Source of the DNA: an uncultured Alloprevotella sp.
GTDB lineage: Bacteria > Bacteroidota > Bacteroidia > Bacteroidales > Bacteroidaceae
NCBI GenBank assembly: GCA_944320745.1
Contig: CALUIN010000044.1
Coordinates: 1 to 64,000, forward strand
Direction: 5' to 3'
Length of the DNA stretch: 64,000 bases
Both the position numbers and the translations under genes were made by a program. This document shows positions 53,683 through 62,095 of the stretch, in pieces; position 1 is the first letter of the stretch; each line of letters opens with the position of its first letter. The notes below the pieces were generated by a model. The model did no database searches and was not told where the DNA came from. It saw only the letters and a list, made by a program, of their open reading frames with translations.

Positions 53683-54948
53683 ATGAGGTTGCAGTTTTGT
53701 CATATAAAATCCTCACTATCCCTGCTGCGCGGAGGAATGCTGCTGCCGCTGATACTGGCGGCAGGGGTAACCTATGCAATGCAGCCGCAACGCCGCGTTG
53801 CACTGTCGGCGGATACGCTACAGCCCGTATCAGTCAACGAAACAGTTACAGCGACAGTTAGCGATTCCGCAAGCGTAGACACGGCAAAGCGCCGGAACTT
53901 CCTGGGGCGGGTGCTGGATTATTTCCGGAACTCCAACGGAACAAATCAGAACAAGCGTTTTGACTTCGGAATCCTGCCCGGCCCTCACTTTTCTTCTACG
54001 GCCGGACTGGGGCTTGGTGTCGTAGCAACCGGTCTGTACTCTATGGAGCGAGGCGACACACTGTTGCCCAAATCGAATGTCGCCCTTTATGGGGACATGA
54101 CGACCAAAGGCTTTCTGATGATCGGGCTTAAGGGAAATAATTTCTTCCCTAAGGAGCGTTTCCGCTTGGACTATCGCCTTTATATCTATACTTTTCCGAC
54201 GAGTTTCTGGGGTATCGGCTATGAGAATGGAGACAACGATGCCAACGAAACAAGCTATCGCCGCTTGCGCTTCGACGCCATGGCCCGTTTTCTCGTCCGC
54301 ATCGCCCCTAAGACATACGTCGGGCCAATCGTGAATTTCCAGTATGTGAAGGCAAACAGCATTGCCCCTGAAGGACTTCACTTGTTCCAAGGGCAGGACT
54401 TGAACATCCGAACCTTGACAGCCGGATTTTCGTTTACATACGACACGCGCGACTTTATTCTGAACGCTAAGCGGGGCTGGTTCATACAGTTGGATCAGAC
54501 CTTCACCCCGCGCTTCTTGGGAAACGACTATTGCTTCTCCACTACGGACCTGACCATCAGTTCCTACCGCAAGGTATGGCGCGGCGGTGTCCTGGCCGGA
54601 GAATGGCACTCCAAGTTCAACTATGGAAACCCCGCTTGGTGCCTGCTGAGCGAAGTCGGGTCGACCAACCGCATGCGTGGCTATTTTGAAGGTCGATACC
54701 GGGACAAAAACATCATGGAATTTCAATTGGAACTGCGCCAGCATGTGTGGAAACGCAACGGCATTGTGGTATGGGGAGGCTTGGCACAAATATTCCCTGA
54801 AGTGAAGGCAATGCGTTGGCGGAAAGTCCTGCTGAACGCAGGCATAGGCTACCGCTGGGAGTTCCGTAACAGGGTGAATGTCCGCATGGACTATGGATTT
54901 ACCCGTAATGGAGGCGGATTTATGTTCAACATTAACGAAGCGTTTTGA
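53683..54948 (+). CDS. Outer-membrane beta-barrel protein (BamA/D15 C-terminal type)
   Basis: Exported protein of 421 aa with an N-terminal signal (SLLRGGMLLPLILAAGVTYA) and a linker. A predicted 16-strand barrel similar to the surface-antigen D15 domain begins near FGILPGPHFSSTAGLGLG and includes TYDTRDFILNAKRGWFIQLD and a GGLAQIFPEV loop. It ends in an aromatic-terminated strand (GGFMFNINEAF). There are no POTRA domains, unlike BamA and TamA, so it belongs to the stand-alone BamA-like barrels. An alternative start at 53737 would keep part of the signal. Confidence 0.85.
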   Translation: MRLQFCHIKSSLSLLRGGMLLPLILAAGVTYAMQPQRRVALSADTLQPVSVNETVTATVSDSASVDTAKRRNFLGRVLDYFRNSNGTNQNKRFDFGILPGPHFSSTAGLGLGVVATGLYSMERGDTLLPKSNVALYGDMTTKGFLMIGLKGNNFFPKERFRLDYRLYIYTFPTSFWGIGYENGDNDANETSYRRLRFDAMARFLVRIAPKTYVGPIVNFQYVKANSIAPEGLHLFQGQDLNIRTLTAGFSFTYDTRDFILNAKRGWFIQLDQTFTPRFLGNDYCFSTTDLTISSYRKVWRGGVLAGEWHSKFNYGNPAWCLLSEVGSTNRMRGYFEGRYRDKNIMEFQLELRQHVWKRNGIVVWGGLAQIFPEVKAMRWRKVLLNAGIGYRWEFRNRVNVRMDYGFTRNGGGFMFNINEAF

Positions 54949-54970
54949 TAATGCTACAAAAAAAGTAGAT

Positions 54971-56023
54971 ATGAAATCCAGAAAAATGTTTTTAATGCAA
55001 GGCATGCCTTGCCGGGCTTTGCTGACGGCCTGCCTGTTGATTACTGGCCCGGCCTTCACGCTGAAAGCGTCCGGCCCCGCGGGACAGGTCGCTGCGGGAG
55101 TCACTGGTACACAAGAGGTCGAAGAAAAAGTAGAGTACATTAATTTCGGAAACTTCGACCAATGGCTGGTCCGTAATATCCGCGAAAGCAAAATCATCGG
55201 CGGCAAGACCAAGACGCTTTATGCGATTGCTCCCAACGGGACATGGAACAACAACAACCCCTATACTGGTACGGGCGGTTCTCCGTGGGCTACCTCGAAC
55301 GTCCTGGCCAAGGTTTCCGGCATCACGAAGACTAACGTTTCCGTCTACCGCGAGGCCCGTTCCGGCCACGGGTATTGTGCCAAACTATATACACACCTTG
55401 AAGAGTGCAAGGTTTTGGGTATCGTCAATATCAAGGTACTGGCAGCCGGCTCTATTTACCTCGGCCAGACGCAGGAACCGATTACCGGCACATCCAACCC
55501 GATGAGTAAGCTGGACGCAGGGCTACGCTTTACCAAGCGTCCCAAGGCATTGATGTTCGATTATAAGGTAAAACTCTCGGGCCAGCCCAATCGCATCAAG
55601 CAGACCGGCTTTAGCCGTGTAAGCAAAGTCAACGGGATAGACATGCCGGACGTCATCCTCTATCTGCAGAAGCGCTGGGAGGACAGCAGCGGCAATATCC
55701 ACGCCAAGCGAATCGGCACCATGGTTTATCGATTCAACAAGACAACTAACGGATGGGTGAACAACGCACGCTTCCCCATACACTATGGCAACATTACCCA
55801 GCAGTCCTATTATCGTTCCTACATGGGACTTACGTCCGGAGACAACATCAAATATGCCAAAAACAGTAAGGGCAAGATGGTGAAAGTCATTGAGGACGGA
55901 TGGGGTAGTGCCAACGACACTCCGACCCATATTGTCCTACAGTTTGACTCCAGTCACGGCGGAGCCTACGTCGGTAGCGTAGGCAATACCTTCTGGGTGG
56001 ACAATGTGAGATTAGTGTATTGA
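54971..56023 (+). CDS. PCMD-domain protein (putative carbohydrate metabolism domain)
   Basis: Exported protein of 350 aa. ATG 54971 gives a signal peptide (CRALLTACLLITGPAFTLKA); a longer open frame starts inside the preceding gene. After a region beginning YINFGNFDQWLVRNI, the C-terminal two thirds (VYREARSGHGYCAKL, LRFTKRPKALMFDYKV, VGNTFWVDNVRLVY) fit the beta-sandwich PCMD domain common in Bacteroidetes surface and polysaccharide-related proteins. No lipobox Cys follows the signal. It starts 22 bases after the barrel gene and is probably co-transcribed. Confidence 0.75.
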   Translation: MKSRKMFLMQGMPCRALLTACLLITGPAFTLKASGPAGQVAAGVTGTQEVEEKVEYINFGNFDQWLVRNIRESKIIGGKTKTLYAIAPNGTWNNNNPYTGTGGSPWATSNVLAKVSGITKTNVSVYREARSGHGYCAKLYTHLEECKVLGIVNIKVLAAGSIYLGQTQEPITGTSNPMSKLDAGLRFTKRPKALMFDYKVKLSGQPNRIKQTGFSRVSKVNGIDMPDVILYLQKRWEDSSGNIHAKRIGTMVYRFNKTTNGWVNNARFPIHYGNITQQSYYRSYMGLTSGDNIKYAKNSKGKMVKVIEDGWGSANDTPTHIVLQFDSSHGGAYVGSVGNTFWVDNVRLVY

Positions 56024-56051
56024 TTCAATTACTTAAAAATCAGATAAAGAC

Positions 56052-56900
56052 ATGTTAAGCGTAGAAGAATTGGAAGACCGTCTGATAGATTTGGCCTTCT
56101 CGGAAGATATAGGTGACGGCGACCACACCACCTTGTGCTGCATTCCCGAAACAGCACAAGGGAAATCTCACCTGCTCGCAAAGGAAGAGGGCATAGTAGC
56201 CGGTTTGCGCGTAGCCCGCGAGATATTTCACCGTTTCGACCCGACGTTACAAATCGAAGAACTGATTCACGACGGAGCACATATTAAGCCCGGTGACATT
56301 ATTATGGTAGTTAGCGGAAAAGTCCGTAGCCTGCTACAAACGGAAAGGCTTATGCTGAACGTCATACAGCGCATGAGCGGTATAGCCACGACAACTGCCC
56401 GATATGTAGAGAAACTGAAAGGTACAAAGGCTAAGGTACTGGATACCAGAAAGACGACGCCCGGTATGCGTATGCTGGAAAAAGAGGCCGTGAGAATAGG
56501 CGGTGGCGTGAACCATAGAATCGGCCTCTTCGACATGATACTTCTGAAGGACAACCACGTCGATTTCGCAGGCGGCATTGCCCAGGCGCTGGACCGTTGC
56601 GCAGCTTATCAAAAGGAGAAAGGCCTTTCGCTGAAAGTGGAAATTGAGGTGCGCACGTTTGACGAGATACAACAAGTCCTTGAGCACGGTGGCGTTGACC
56701 GCATTATGTTAGACAATTTCTCCGTAGAAGATACGCGTAAAGCCGTAGAAATGATCGGCGGCCGCATTGAAATTGAATCCAGTGGCGGCATCACCTATGA
56801 TACCATCCGCGATTATGCCGAATGTGGAGTGGACTTCATATCCGTAGGCGCGCTGACCCACTCTGTGAAATGTCTCGACTTGTCGTTCAAAGCTTGTTAA
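56052..56900 (+). CDS. nadC: Nicotinate-nucleotide pyrophosphorylase (carboxylating)
   Basis: Converts quinolinate plus PRPP to nicotinate mononucleotide in NAD synthesis. The 282-aa protein has EDIGDGDHTT at the N terminus, NVIQRMSGIATTT, LDTRKTTPGMR, GGGVNHRIGLFDMILLKDNH and SSGGITYDTI. The nadA and nadB genes are not adjacent. Confidence 0.96.
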   Translation: MLSVEELEDRLIDLAFSEDIGDGDHTTLCCIPETAQGKSHLLAKEEGIVAGLRVAREIFHRFDPTLQIEELIHDGAHIKPGDIIMVVSGKVRSLLQTERLMLNVIQRMSGIATTTARYVEKLKGTKAKVLDTRKTTPGMRMLEKEAVRIGGGVNHRIGLFDMILLKDNHVDFAGGIAQALDRCAAYQKEKGLSLKVEIEVRTFDEIQQVLEHGGVDRIMLDNFSVEDTRKAVEMIGGRIEIESSGGITYDTIRDYAECGVDFISVGALTHSVKCLDLSFKAC

Positions 56901-56914
56901 TAATAAAGAATCGG

Positions 56915-58573
56915 ATGAAGAGAATGAAAACCTTGCGTTTGCTGGTCCTTGGCCTGAGTGCGCTTGTTTTGAACGGAATAGATGCGGCCGCCTGCACGAG
57001 TTTCCTCGTCGGGAAGGCAGCCTCAACAGACGGCTCCGCATTTATTACCTACAACGCTGACGACTATGGGGCTTTCGGCCGCTTGATATTTTACCCGGCC
57101 GCGCATCATGCGCCCGGAACAATGCGCCGCATCGTGGACGGCGACACTAACCACAACCTGGGCGAAATACCTGAAGCTGCCGAAACCTATGCCGTAATGG
57201 GCAACATCAATCAGTATCAGGTAGCCATTACAGAAACCACATTCGGCGGACGAGCTGAATTAGTTGACACCGCTGGGACTATCGACTACGTCAGCCTGAT
57301 GGCGATAGCCCTTCAGCGGTCCAAGACTGCACGCGAGGCTATTCACGTCATGACCTCATTGGTCCAACAATATGGTTACGCCAGCTCGGGAGAAAGTTTT
57401 TCTATCGCAGACCCGGACGAGGTCTGGATCATGGAGATGATCGGTAAGGGTAGCGGTGAGCGCGGCGCGGTATGGGTAGCAGTACGTATTCCGGATGACT
57501 GCATTTCTGCGCACGCCAACCAAAGCCGCATCCAGCAATTCGCCCTGGACGACAAGGAAAACGTATTGTACGCGCCAGACGTGATAACTTTCGCCCGTAA
57601 GAAAGGATACTTTTCAGGCGAGGATAAGGATTTTTCATTCTCTAAAGCCTATGCTCCGGCAGACTTCTCTGCCATCCGCTTTTGCGAAACCCGCGTGTGG
57701 AGTTTTTTCAATAAATGGGTAAAGGGCATGGATAAGTATTTGGACTATGCTGACGGCAAACATATCGGGACTGCTGCCCCCATGCCGCTGTACGTGAAGC
57801 CGGACTGCAAACTGTCTGTGCATGACTTGATGGTTTCCAACCGCGATCACTATGAAGGGACCCCCTTCGACATAACCCATGACGCGGGAGCCGGCCCCTA
57901 CGAAGCCCCGTACAGACCCACGCCCCTGACTTGGGAATACAAGGGAAAGACGTACTTTAACGAGCGCCCTATCTCGACACAACAGACTGCCTTTACCGTC
58001 ATTGCGCAAGTCCGTTCCAACTTGCCGGACGAGATCGGTGGGGTCCTATGGTTCGGAAATGACGATCCCAACATGGTGGCCTATACGCCCGTCTACTGCA
58101 GCGCACAGGAAGCGCCACAGTGTTATAATGAGCCGACAGCGGACGGCGTGACGTTTTCATGGAAATCTGCATTCTGGTTATGCAACTGGGTGGCCAACAT
58201 GGTTTACCCGCGTTACTCGCAAATTTTCCCCAGTCTGGAGGCTGTGCGCGACAGCTTGGAGGCCGACTTCCTCGCGCGCCAACCGGAAGTAGAAGCTACT
58301 GCGCTCGGACTTTATCGTCAGCAACCCGAATTGGCCCGCAAGTGGCTGACCGATTACTCCAACAGCGCCGCACAGCTCATGATGAGCCAATGGCAGAAAT
58401 TGGGCGAGTACTTAATCGTGAAATACAACGACCAAGTCATAAAACCAGAAAAGAACGGCCGGTTCACCTTGACGCCTGATGGCTTGGGAACGCCGCCAGA
58501 ACGTCCCGGATTTACGGACGAATATAAGGAGGTCATAGTGAACGAAACAGGCGACAAGTATTTAGTACCATAA
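56915..58573 (+). CDS. C69-family dipeptidase
   Basis: Secreted N-terminal-nucleophile peptidase of 552 aa. A signal peptide (LRLLVLGLSALVLNGIDAAA) ends directly before Cys27 in ACTSFLVGKAAS, so signal cleavage would expose the nucleophile Cys. GSAFITYNADDYGAFGRL, AITETTFGG and FSIADPDEVWIMEM are typical of the PepD/U34 family. The start 56915 is preferred to the open frame that begins inside nadC. Confidence 0.9.
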   Translation: MKRMKTLRLLVLGLSALVLNGIDAAACTSFLVGKAASTDGSAFITYNADDYGAFGRLIFYPAAHHAPGTMRRIVDGDTNHNLGEIPEAAETYAVMGNINQYQVAITETTFGGRAELVDTAGTIDYVSLMAIALQRSKTAREAIHVMTSLVQQYGYASSGESFSIADPDEVWIMEMIGKGSGERGAVWVAVRIPDDCISAHANQSRIQQFALDDKENVLYAPDVITFARKKGYFSGEDKDFSFSKAYAPADFSAIRFCETRVWSFFNKWVKGMDKYLDYADGKHIGTAAPMPLYVKPDCKLSVHDLMVSNRDHYEGTPFDITHDAGAGPYEAPYRPTPLTWEYKGKTYFNERPISTQQTAFTVIAQVRSNLPDEIGGVLWFGNDDPNMVAYTPVYCSAQEAPQCYNEPTADGVTFSWKSAFWLCNWVANMVYPRYSQIFPSLEAVRDSLEADFLARQPEVEATALGLYRQQPELARKWLTDYSNSAAQLMMSQWQKLGEYLIVKYNDQVIKPEKNGRFTLTPDGLGTPPERPGFTDEYKEVIVNETGDKYLVP

Positions 58574-58590
58574 CTTAAAAACGGAATTGC

Positions 58591-61317
58591 ATGCAAGAGC
58601 ACAACCTTTATAAGGGGCTTACATCGGAGGAAGTCATCCAAAGCCGGGCTACGCACGGAACAAATGTGTTTACTGCACCGGAACGGACACCTGTCTGGAA
58701 AAAATTCCTGGAAAAATTCACCGATCCGCTTATCATCATCCTATTGGTCGCAGGCTTACTGTCCGTCGGTATTTCTCTATATGAATTTCTTGGCGAAGGC
58801 CACTCGCATGGTGACGCAACCGTATTCTTCGAGCCCGTCGGCATATTTGTAGCCATCTTTCTGGCTACTGGACTTGCATTCTACTTTGAGCAAAAAGCCG
58901 ACAAGGAGTTCAATTTGTTGAATCAGGTAAACGATGAGACTCCCGTTCAGGTGTATCGTGCCGGTTTAGTGACGGAGATACCCAAGAAAGACGTAGTCGT
59001 GGGAGATATTGTTGTCCTGTCAACCGGCAACGAAGTGCCTGCCGACGGCGAACTTCTGGAGGCTGTCAGCCTGATGGTAGACGAATCTATGCTGACAGGC
59101 GAACCATCCTGCTCGAAGACAACTGCCGAGAAGGACTTTGATCCGAACGCCACATTCCCTTCCAACCATGTGCTGAAAGGAACCAAAGTCATGGAGGGCC
59201 ATGCCGTTTATCGGGTTACCGCAGTCGGTGACAAGACCGAAAACGGGAAAGTCTTTGAGGCTGCTCAAATAGACAATAGCGTCAAGACCCCGCTGAACGA
59301 ACAACTGGAAGGCTTGGCATCTTTAATTTCAAAAATCAGCTACGCATTGGCGTTCCTGATTGTCTTAGGGCGCACAGCCCATTTTTTCCTGTCGGTAACG
59401 GACTACACATGGCTCGACCTTTTGTCCAGCCTGTTGCAAACGTTGATGATCGCGGTCACGCTGATTGTCGTGGCAGTGCCTGAGGGTTTGCCCATGGCCG
59501 TAACATTGAGTCTCGCCTACAGTATGCGCCGGATGCTGAAGACCAATAATCTTGTCAGGAAAATGCACGCCTGCGAAACGATGGGCGCAACGACGGTCAT
59601 ATGTACCGACAAGACCGGAACTTTGACCCAAAATCAAATGCGCGTGCAGGAAACGTTCTTCTATGGGCTGGCAGAGCAGAAGTTGGGCAACGACGACATG
59701 TCCCAACGAATAATCGAGGGCATTGCAGTGAACTCAACGGCCTCGCTCGACATGACACATCCGGATACGCCGAGAGTCGTAGGTAATCCTACCGAAGGGG
59801 CATTACTCCTATGGTTGAATCAAGCCGGAATAGATGCGGCCCAGATCCGCTCACAGGTCCAGATACTGGCAGAAGTACCGTTCAGTACGGAGCGCAAGTA
59901 CATGGCCACGCTAATATATTCCCCCGCTTCCGGGAAGAAAATCCTCTACGTAAAGGGTGCTCCTGAAATTGTATGCAAGTTATGCAACAACAGAATTGTC
60001 AACGGCTTAGCCTACGAAGAATTGGAGCGGCAGCTTGTCAACTGCCAGCAGCAGGCACTCCGCACGTTGGGCTTTGCTTACCAGATAGTAGAAAATGTAC
60101 CGGATGACGTGATCAAGGACAATGCCGTAGTGGCCAAGGACTTGAATTTTATAGGTTTCGTGGCAATCGCAGACCCTGTGCGCCATGACGTGCCTGCCGC
60201 AGTACAGGACTGCATCAGCGCAGGCATAAATATCAAGATCGTTACCGGCGATACGCCCACGACTGCCCGAGAGATAGGCCGACAAATCGGTTTGTGGAAG
60301 GAAGGTGACGAGGAATCCCGGTCTATTATTACCGGCCCGGAGTTCGCCGCATTATCGGATCAGGAATTGGAGCAACGGATTGGAGACCTCAAGATTATTG
60401 CCCGTGCCCGGCCCATGGATAAGAAGCGTTTGGTCGAAACCCTCCAGAAGAAAGGAGAAGTTGTCGCTGTCACAGGAGACGGAACAAATGATGCTCCTGC
60501 GCTGAAAGCTGCACACGTAGGGTTATCCATGGGTGACGGCACTTCGGTTGCCAAAGAGGCTAGCGACATTACCATTATCGACAACTCCTTTGCCAGCATA
60601 GCCAGAGCCGTCATGTGGGGGCGATCCTTGTATAAAAATATCCAGCGCTTCGTCCTTTTCCAAGTGACGGTAAATGTCGTGGCCTGCCTGATTGTATTAA
60701 TAGGAGCGTTCATAGGAGAACAATCCCCCTTGACCGTGACGCAGATGTTATGGGTCAACCTGATAATGGATACATTTGCCGCCATGGCACTGGCGTCCCT
60801 GCCCCCGTCCAGCTCGGTAATGGAAGAGAAGCCCCGTCCTCGCACGGCCTTCATCATCAACCGCCATATGCGCTGGGGCATCATGGGCACGGCTTTACTG
60901 TTCACGGTAATCCTTTTGGCCCTGATGCTCATATTCCAACGCTATGACATAGGTTGCCTGACGGACATCTGCGATTTGGCCTCACATCATAGCGACATCT
61001 CTTCGTTAAGTCCATACGAATTAAGCCTGTTCTTCACAATATTCGTATTATTGCAGTTTTGGAACATGTTCAATGCCAAAGCCTTTGACACCCATCGCTC
61101 AGTATTCCACTTTGCCGGCTGCCGTGGCTTCATATTCATAGCCTGCTTCATTTTAATCGGGCAGGTACTGATCGTCACCTATGGAGGCAAAATGTTCAAC
61201 GTCACCCCGCTGAAGGGGATTGACTGGCTGATTATCGTGTTAGGCACATCCCTCGTGCTTTGGGTTGGCGAGTGCCGGCGTTTCCTCGGGAAATCCGGCT
61301 TACACAAAGTGCATTAA
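58591..61317 (+). CDS. P-type Ca2+-transporting ATPase
   Basis: Membrane cation pump of 908 aa with PMCA/SERCA-like layout: an N-terminal cation-ATPase domain, TM1-2, the actuator loop with LTGEP (TGES-like), TM3-4 with VAVPEGLPMAV, the phosphorylated Asp340 in CTDKTGTLTQ, KGAPE, TGDTPTTA, GDGTNDAPALKAAHVG and six C-terminal helices. Motifs favour Ca2+ export. Its 3' end overlaps no gene; an HD hydrolase follows 17 bases later. Confidence 0.93.
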   Translation: MQEHNLYKGLTSEEVIQSRATHGTNVFTAPERTPVWKKFLEKFTDPLIIILLVAGLLSVGISLYEFLGEGHSHGDATVFFEPVGIFVAIFLATGLAFYFEQKADKEFNLLNQVNDETPVQVYRAGLVTEIPKKDVVVGDIVVLSTGNEVPADGELLEAVSLMVDESMLTGEPSCSKTTAEKDFDPNATFPSNHVLKGTKVMEGHAVYRVTAVGDKTENGKVFEAAQIDNSVKTPLNEQLEGLASLISKISYALAFLIVLGRTAHFFLSVTDYTWLDLLSSLLQTLMIAVTLIVVAVPEGLPMAVTLSLAYSMRRMLKTNNLVRKMHACETMGATTVICTDKTGTLTQNQMRVQETFFYGLAEQKLGNDDMSQRIIEGIAVNSTASLDMTHPDTPRVVGNPTEGALLLWLNQAGIDAAQIRSQVQILAEVPFSTERKYMATLIYSPASGKKILYVKGAPEIVCKLCNNRIVNGLAYEELERQLVNCQQQALRTLGFAYQIVENVPDDVIKDNAVVAKDLNFIGFVAIADPVRHDVPAAVQDCISAGINIKIVTGDTPTTAREIGRQIGLWKEGDEESRSIITGPEFAALSDQELEQRIGDLKIIARARPMDKKRLVETLQKKGEVVAVTGDGTNDAPALKAAHVGLSMGDGTSVAKEASDITIIDNSFASIARAVMWGRSLYKNIQRFVLFQVTVNVVACLIVLIGAFIGEQSPLTVTQMLWVNLIMDTFAAMALASLPPSSSVMEEKPRPRTAFIINRHMRWGIMGTALLFTVILLALMLIFQRYDIGCLTDICDLASHHSDISSLSPYELSLFFTIFVLLQFWNMFNAKAFDTHRSVFHFAGCRGFIFIACFILIGQVLIVTYGGKMFNVTPLKGIDWLIIVLGTSLVLWVGECRRFLGKSGLHKVH

Positions 61318-61334
61318 ACCAGAGTCAGATAGAC

Positions 61335-61973
61335 ATGAACGAGCAGGAGATACAAGCAAACAAGCAGCGCTATTTAGAGACGTGCCGCCAGAACATCCAC
61401 AGGGATGGCTTGGAACGGTTGCTCTCTTATTTAGAGACGACGGACTTCTACATTGCCCCATCGTCAGCTTCGTATCATCTCAACGAAGCGGGAGGGTTAT
61501 GCAAGCACTCGCTCAATGTGTTCGAGACCGCATGCAGTTTGTACGAGTCCGTTGTAGCTCCTGCCTTGGCCAATCCAACCACGCCTTTCAGTGAAAACAT
61601 TTCCCAAGAAAGCATCGCGATTGCCACTCTGTTCCACGACTTGTGCAAAATCAAAATGTATAAGCCGTCCGAACGATGGGCCAAGGACGTCTCCGGACAT
61701 TGGTATTCATATCCAAGTTACGAGTTTCAGGACGACTTCCCTTTCGGCCATGGCGAGAAATCGTGCATCATCGTCGGATGGTTTATTCCGCTCAAGCAGG
61801 AAGAACTTCTCGCAATTCGCTGGCACATGGGAATGTTCGAGATGAGCGAAGTCGGCAGTAGCACGCGGCACGCCTTTCGCGCTGCAATGGAGAAGACGCC
61901 GCTGGTCGCCTTACTCCAAGCCGCCGATATGCTTGCGGCAAACTGCATGGAGAAGGTAACCAAATGGAAGTAA
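61335..61973 (+). CDS. HD-domain hydrolase
   Basis: Metal-dependent phosphohydrolase-like protein of 212 aa. His58 (GLCKHSL), the His101-Asp102 pair (LFHDLCKI) and a late Asp (QAADMLA) are the HD-domain ligands. Similar short HD proteins are annotated as nucleotide or oligonucleotide hydrolases; the substrate here is unknown. Frame is open from 61260 inside the ATPase gene, but 61335 is the likely ATG. Confidence 0.82.
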   Translation: MNEQEIQANKQRYLETCRQNIHRDGLERLLSYLETTDFYIAPSSASYHLNEAGGLCKHSLNVFETACSLYESVVAPALANPTTPFSENISQESIAIATLFHDLCKIKMYKPSERWAKDVSGHWYSYPSYEFQDDFPFGHGEKSCIIVGWFIPLKQEELLAIRWHMGMFEMSEVGSSTRHAFRAAMEKTPLVALLQAADMLAANCMEKVTKWK

Positions 61974-62029
61974 GCAGAAAGTAGACCTTCAACGAGTGAC
62001 CGGCATTCGTAAACAATTCAATTGAAGCT

Positions 62030-62061
62030 ATTGTCAGTCTTCAGAAAAATCATTACTTTTG
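62030..62061 (+). promoter_or_regulatory. Promoter of pheT
   Basis: ATTG at 62030-62033 (one mismatch to TTTG), 20 bases, then TACTTTTG at 62054-62061. The leader to the pheT ATG would be about 30 bases. Confidence 0.6.
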
Positions 62062-62095
62062 CCCTTGCTTTTTGTGATATAGTAACATTGCTAAG

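Noticed and set aside
53830-55212. A 460-codon open frame on the minus strand
   Set aside because: It lies opposite the outer-membrane barrel and PCMD genes, which have signal peptides and family motifs; the antisense translation shows no recognisable domain, so it is a shadow of G+C-rich coding DNA.
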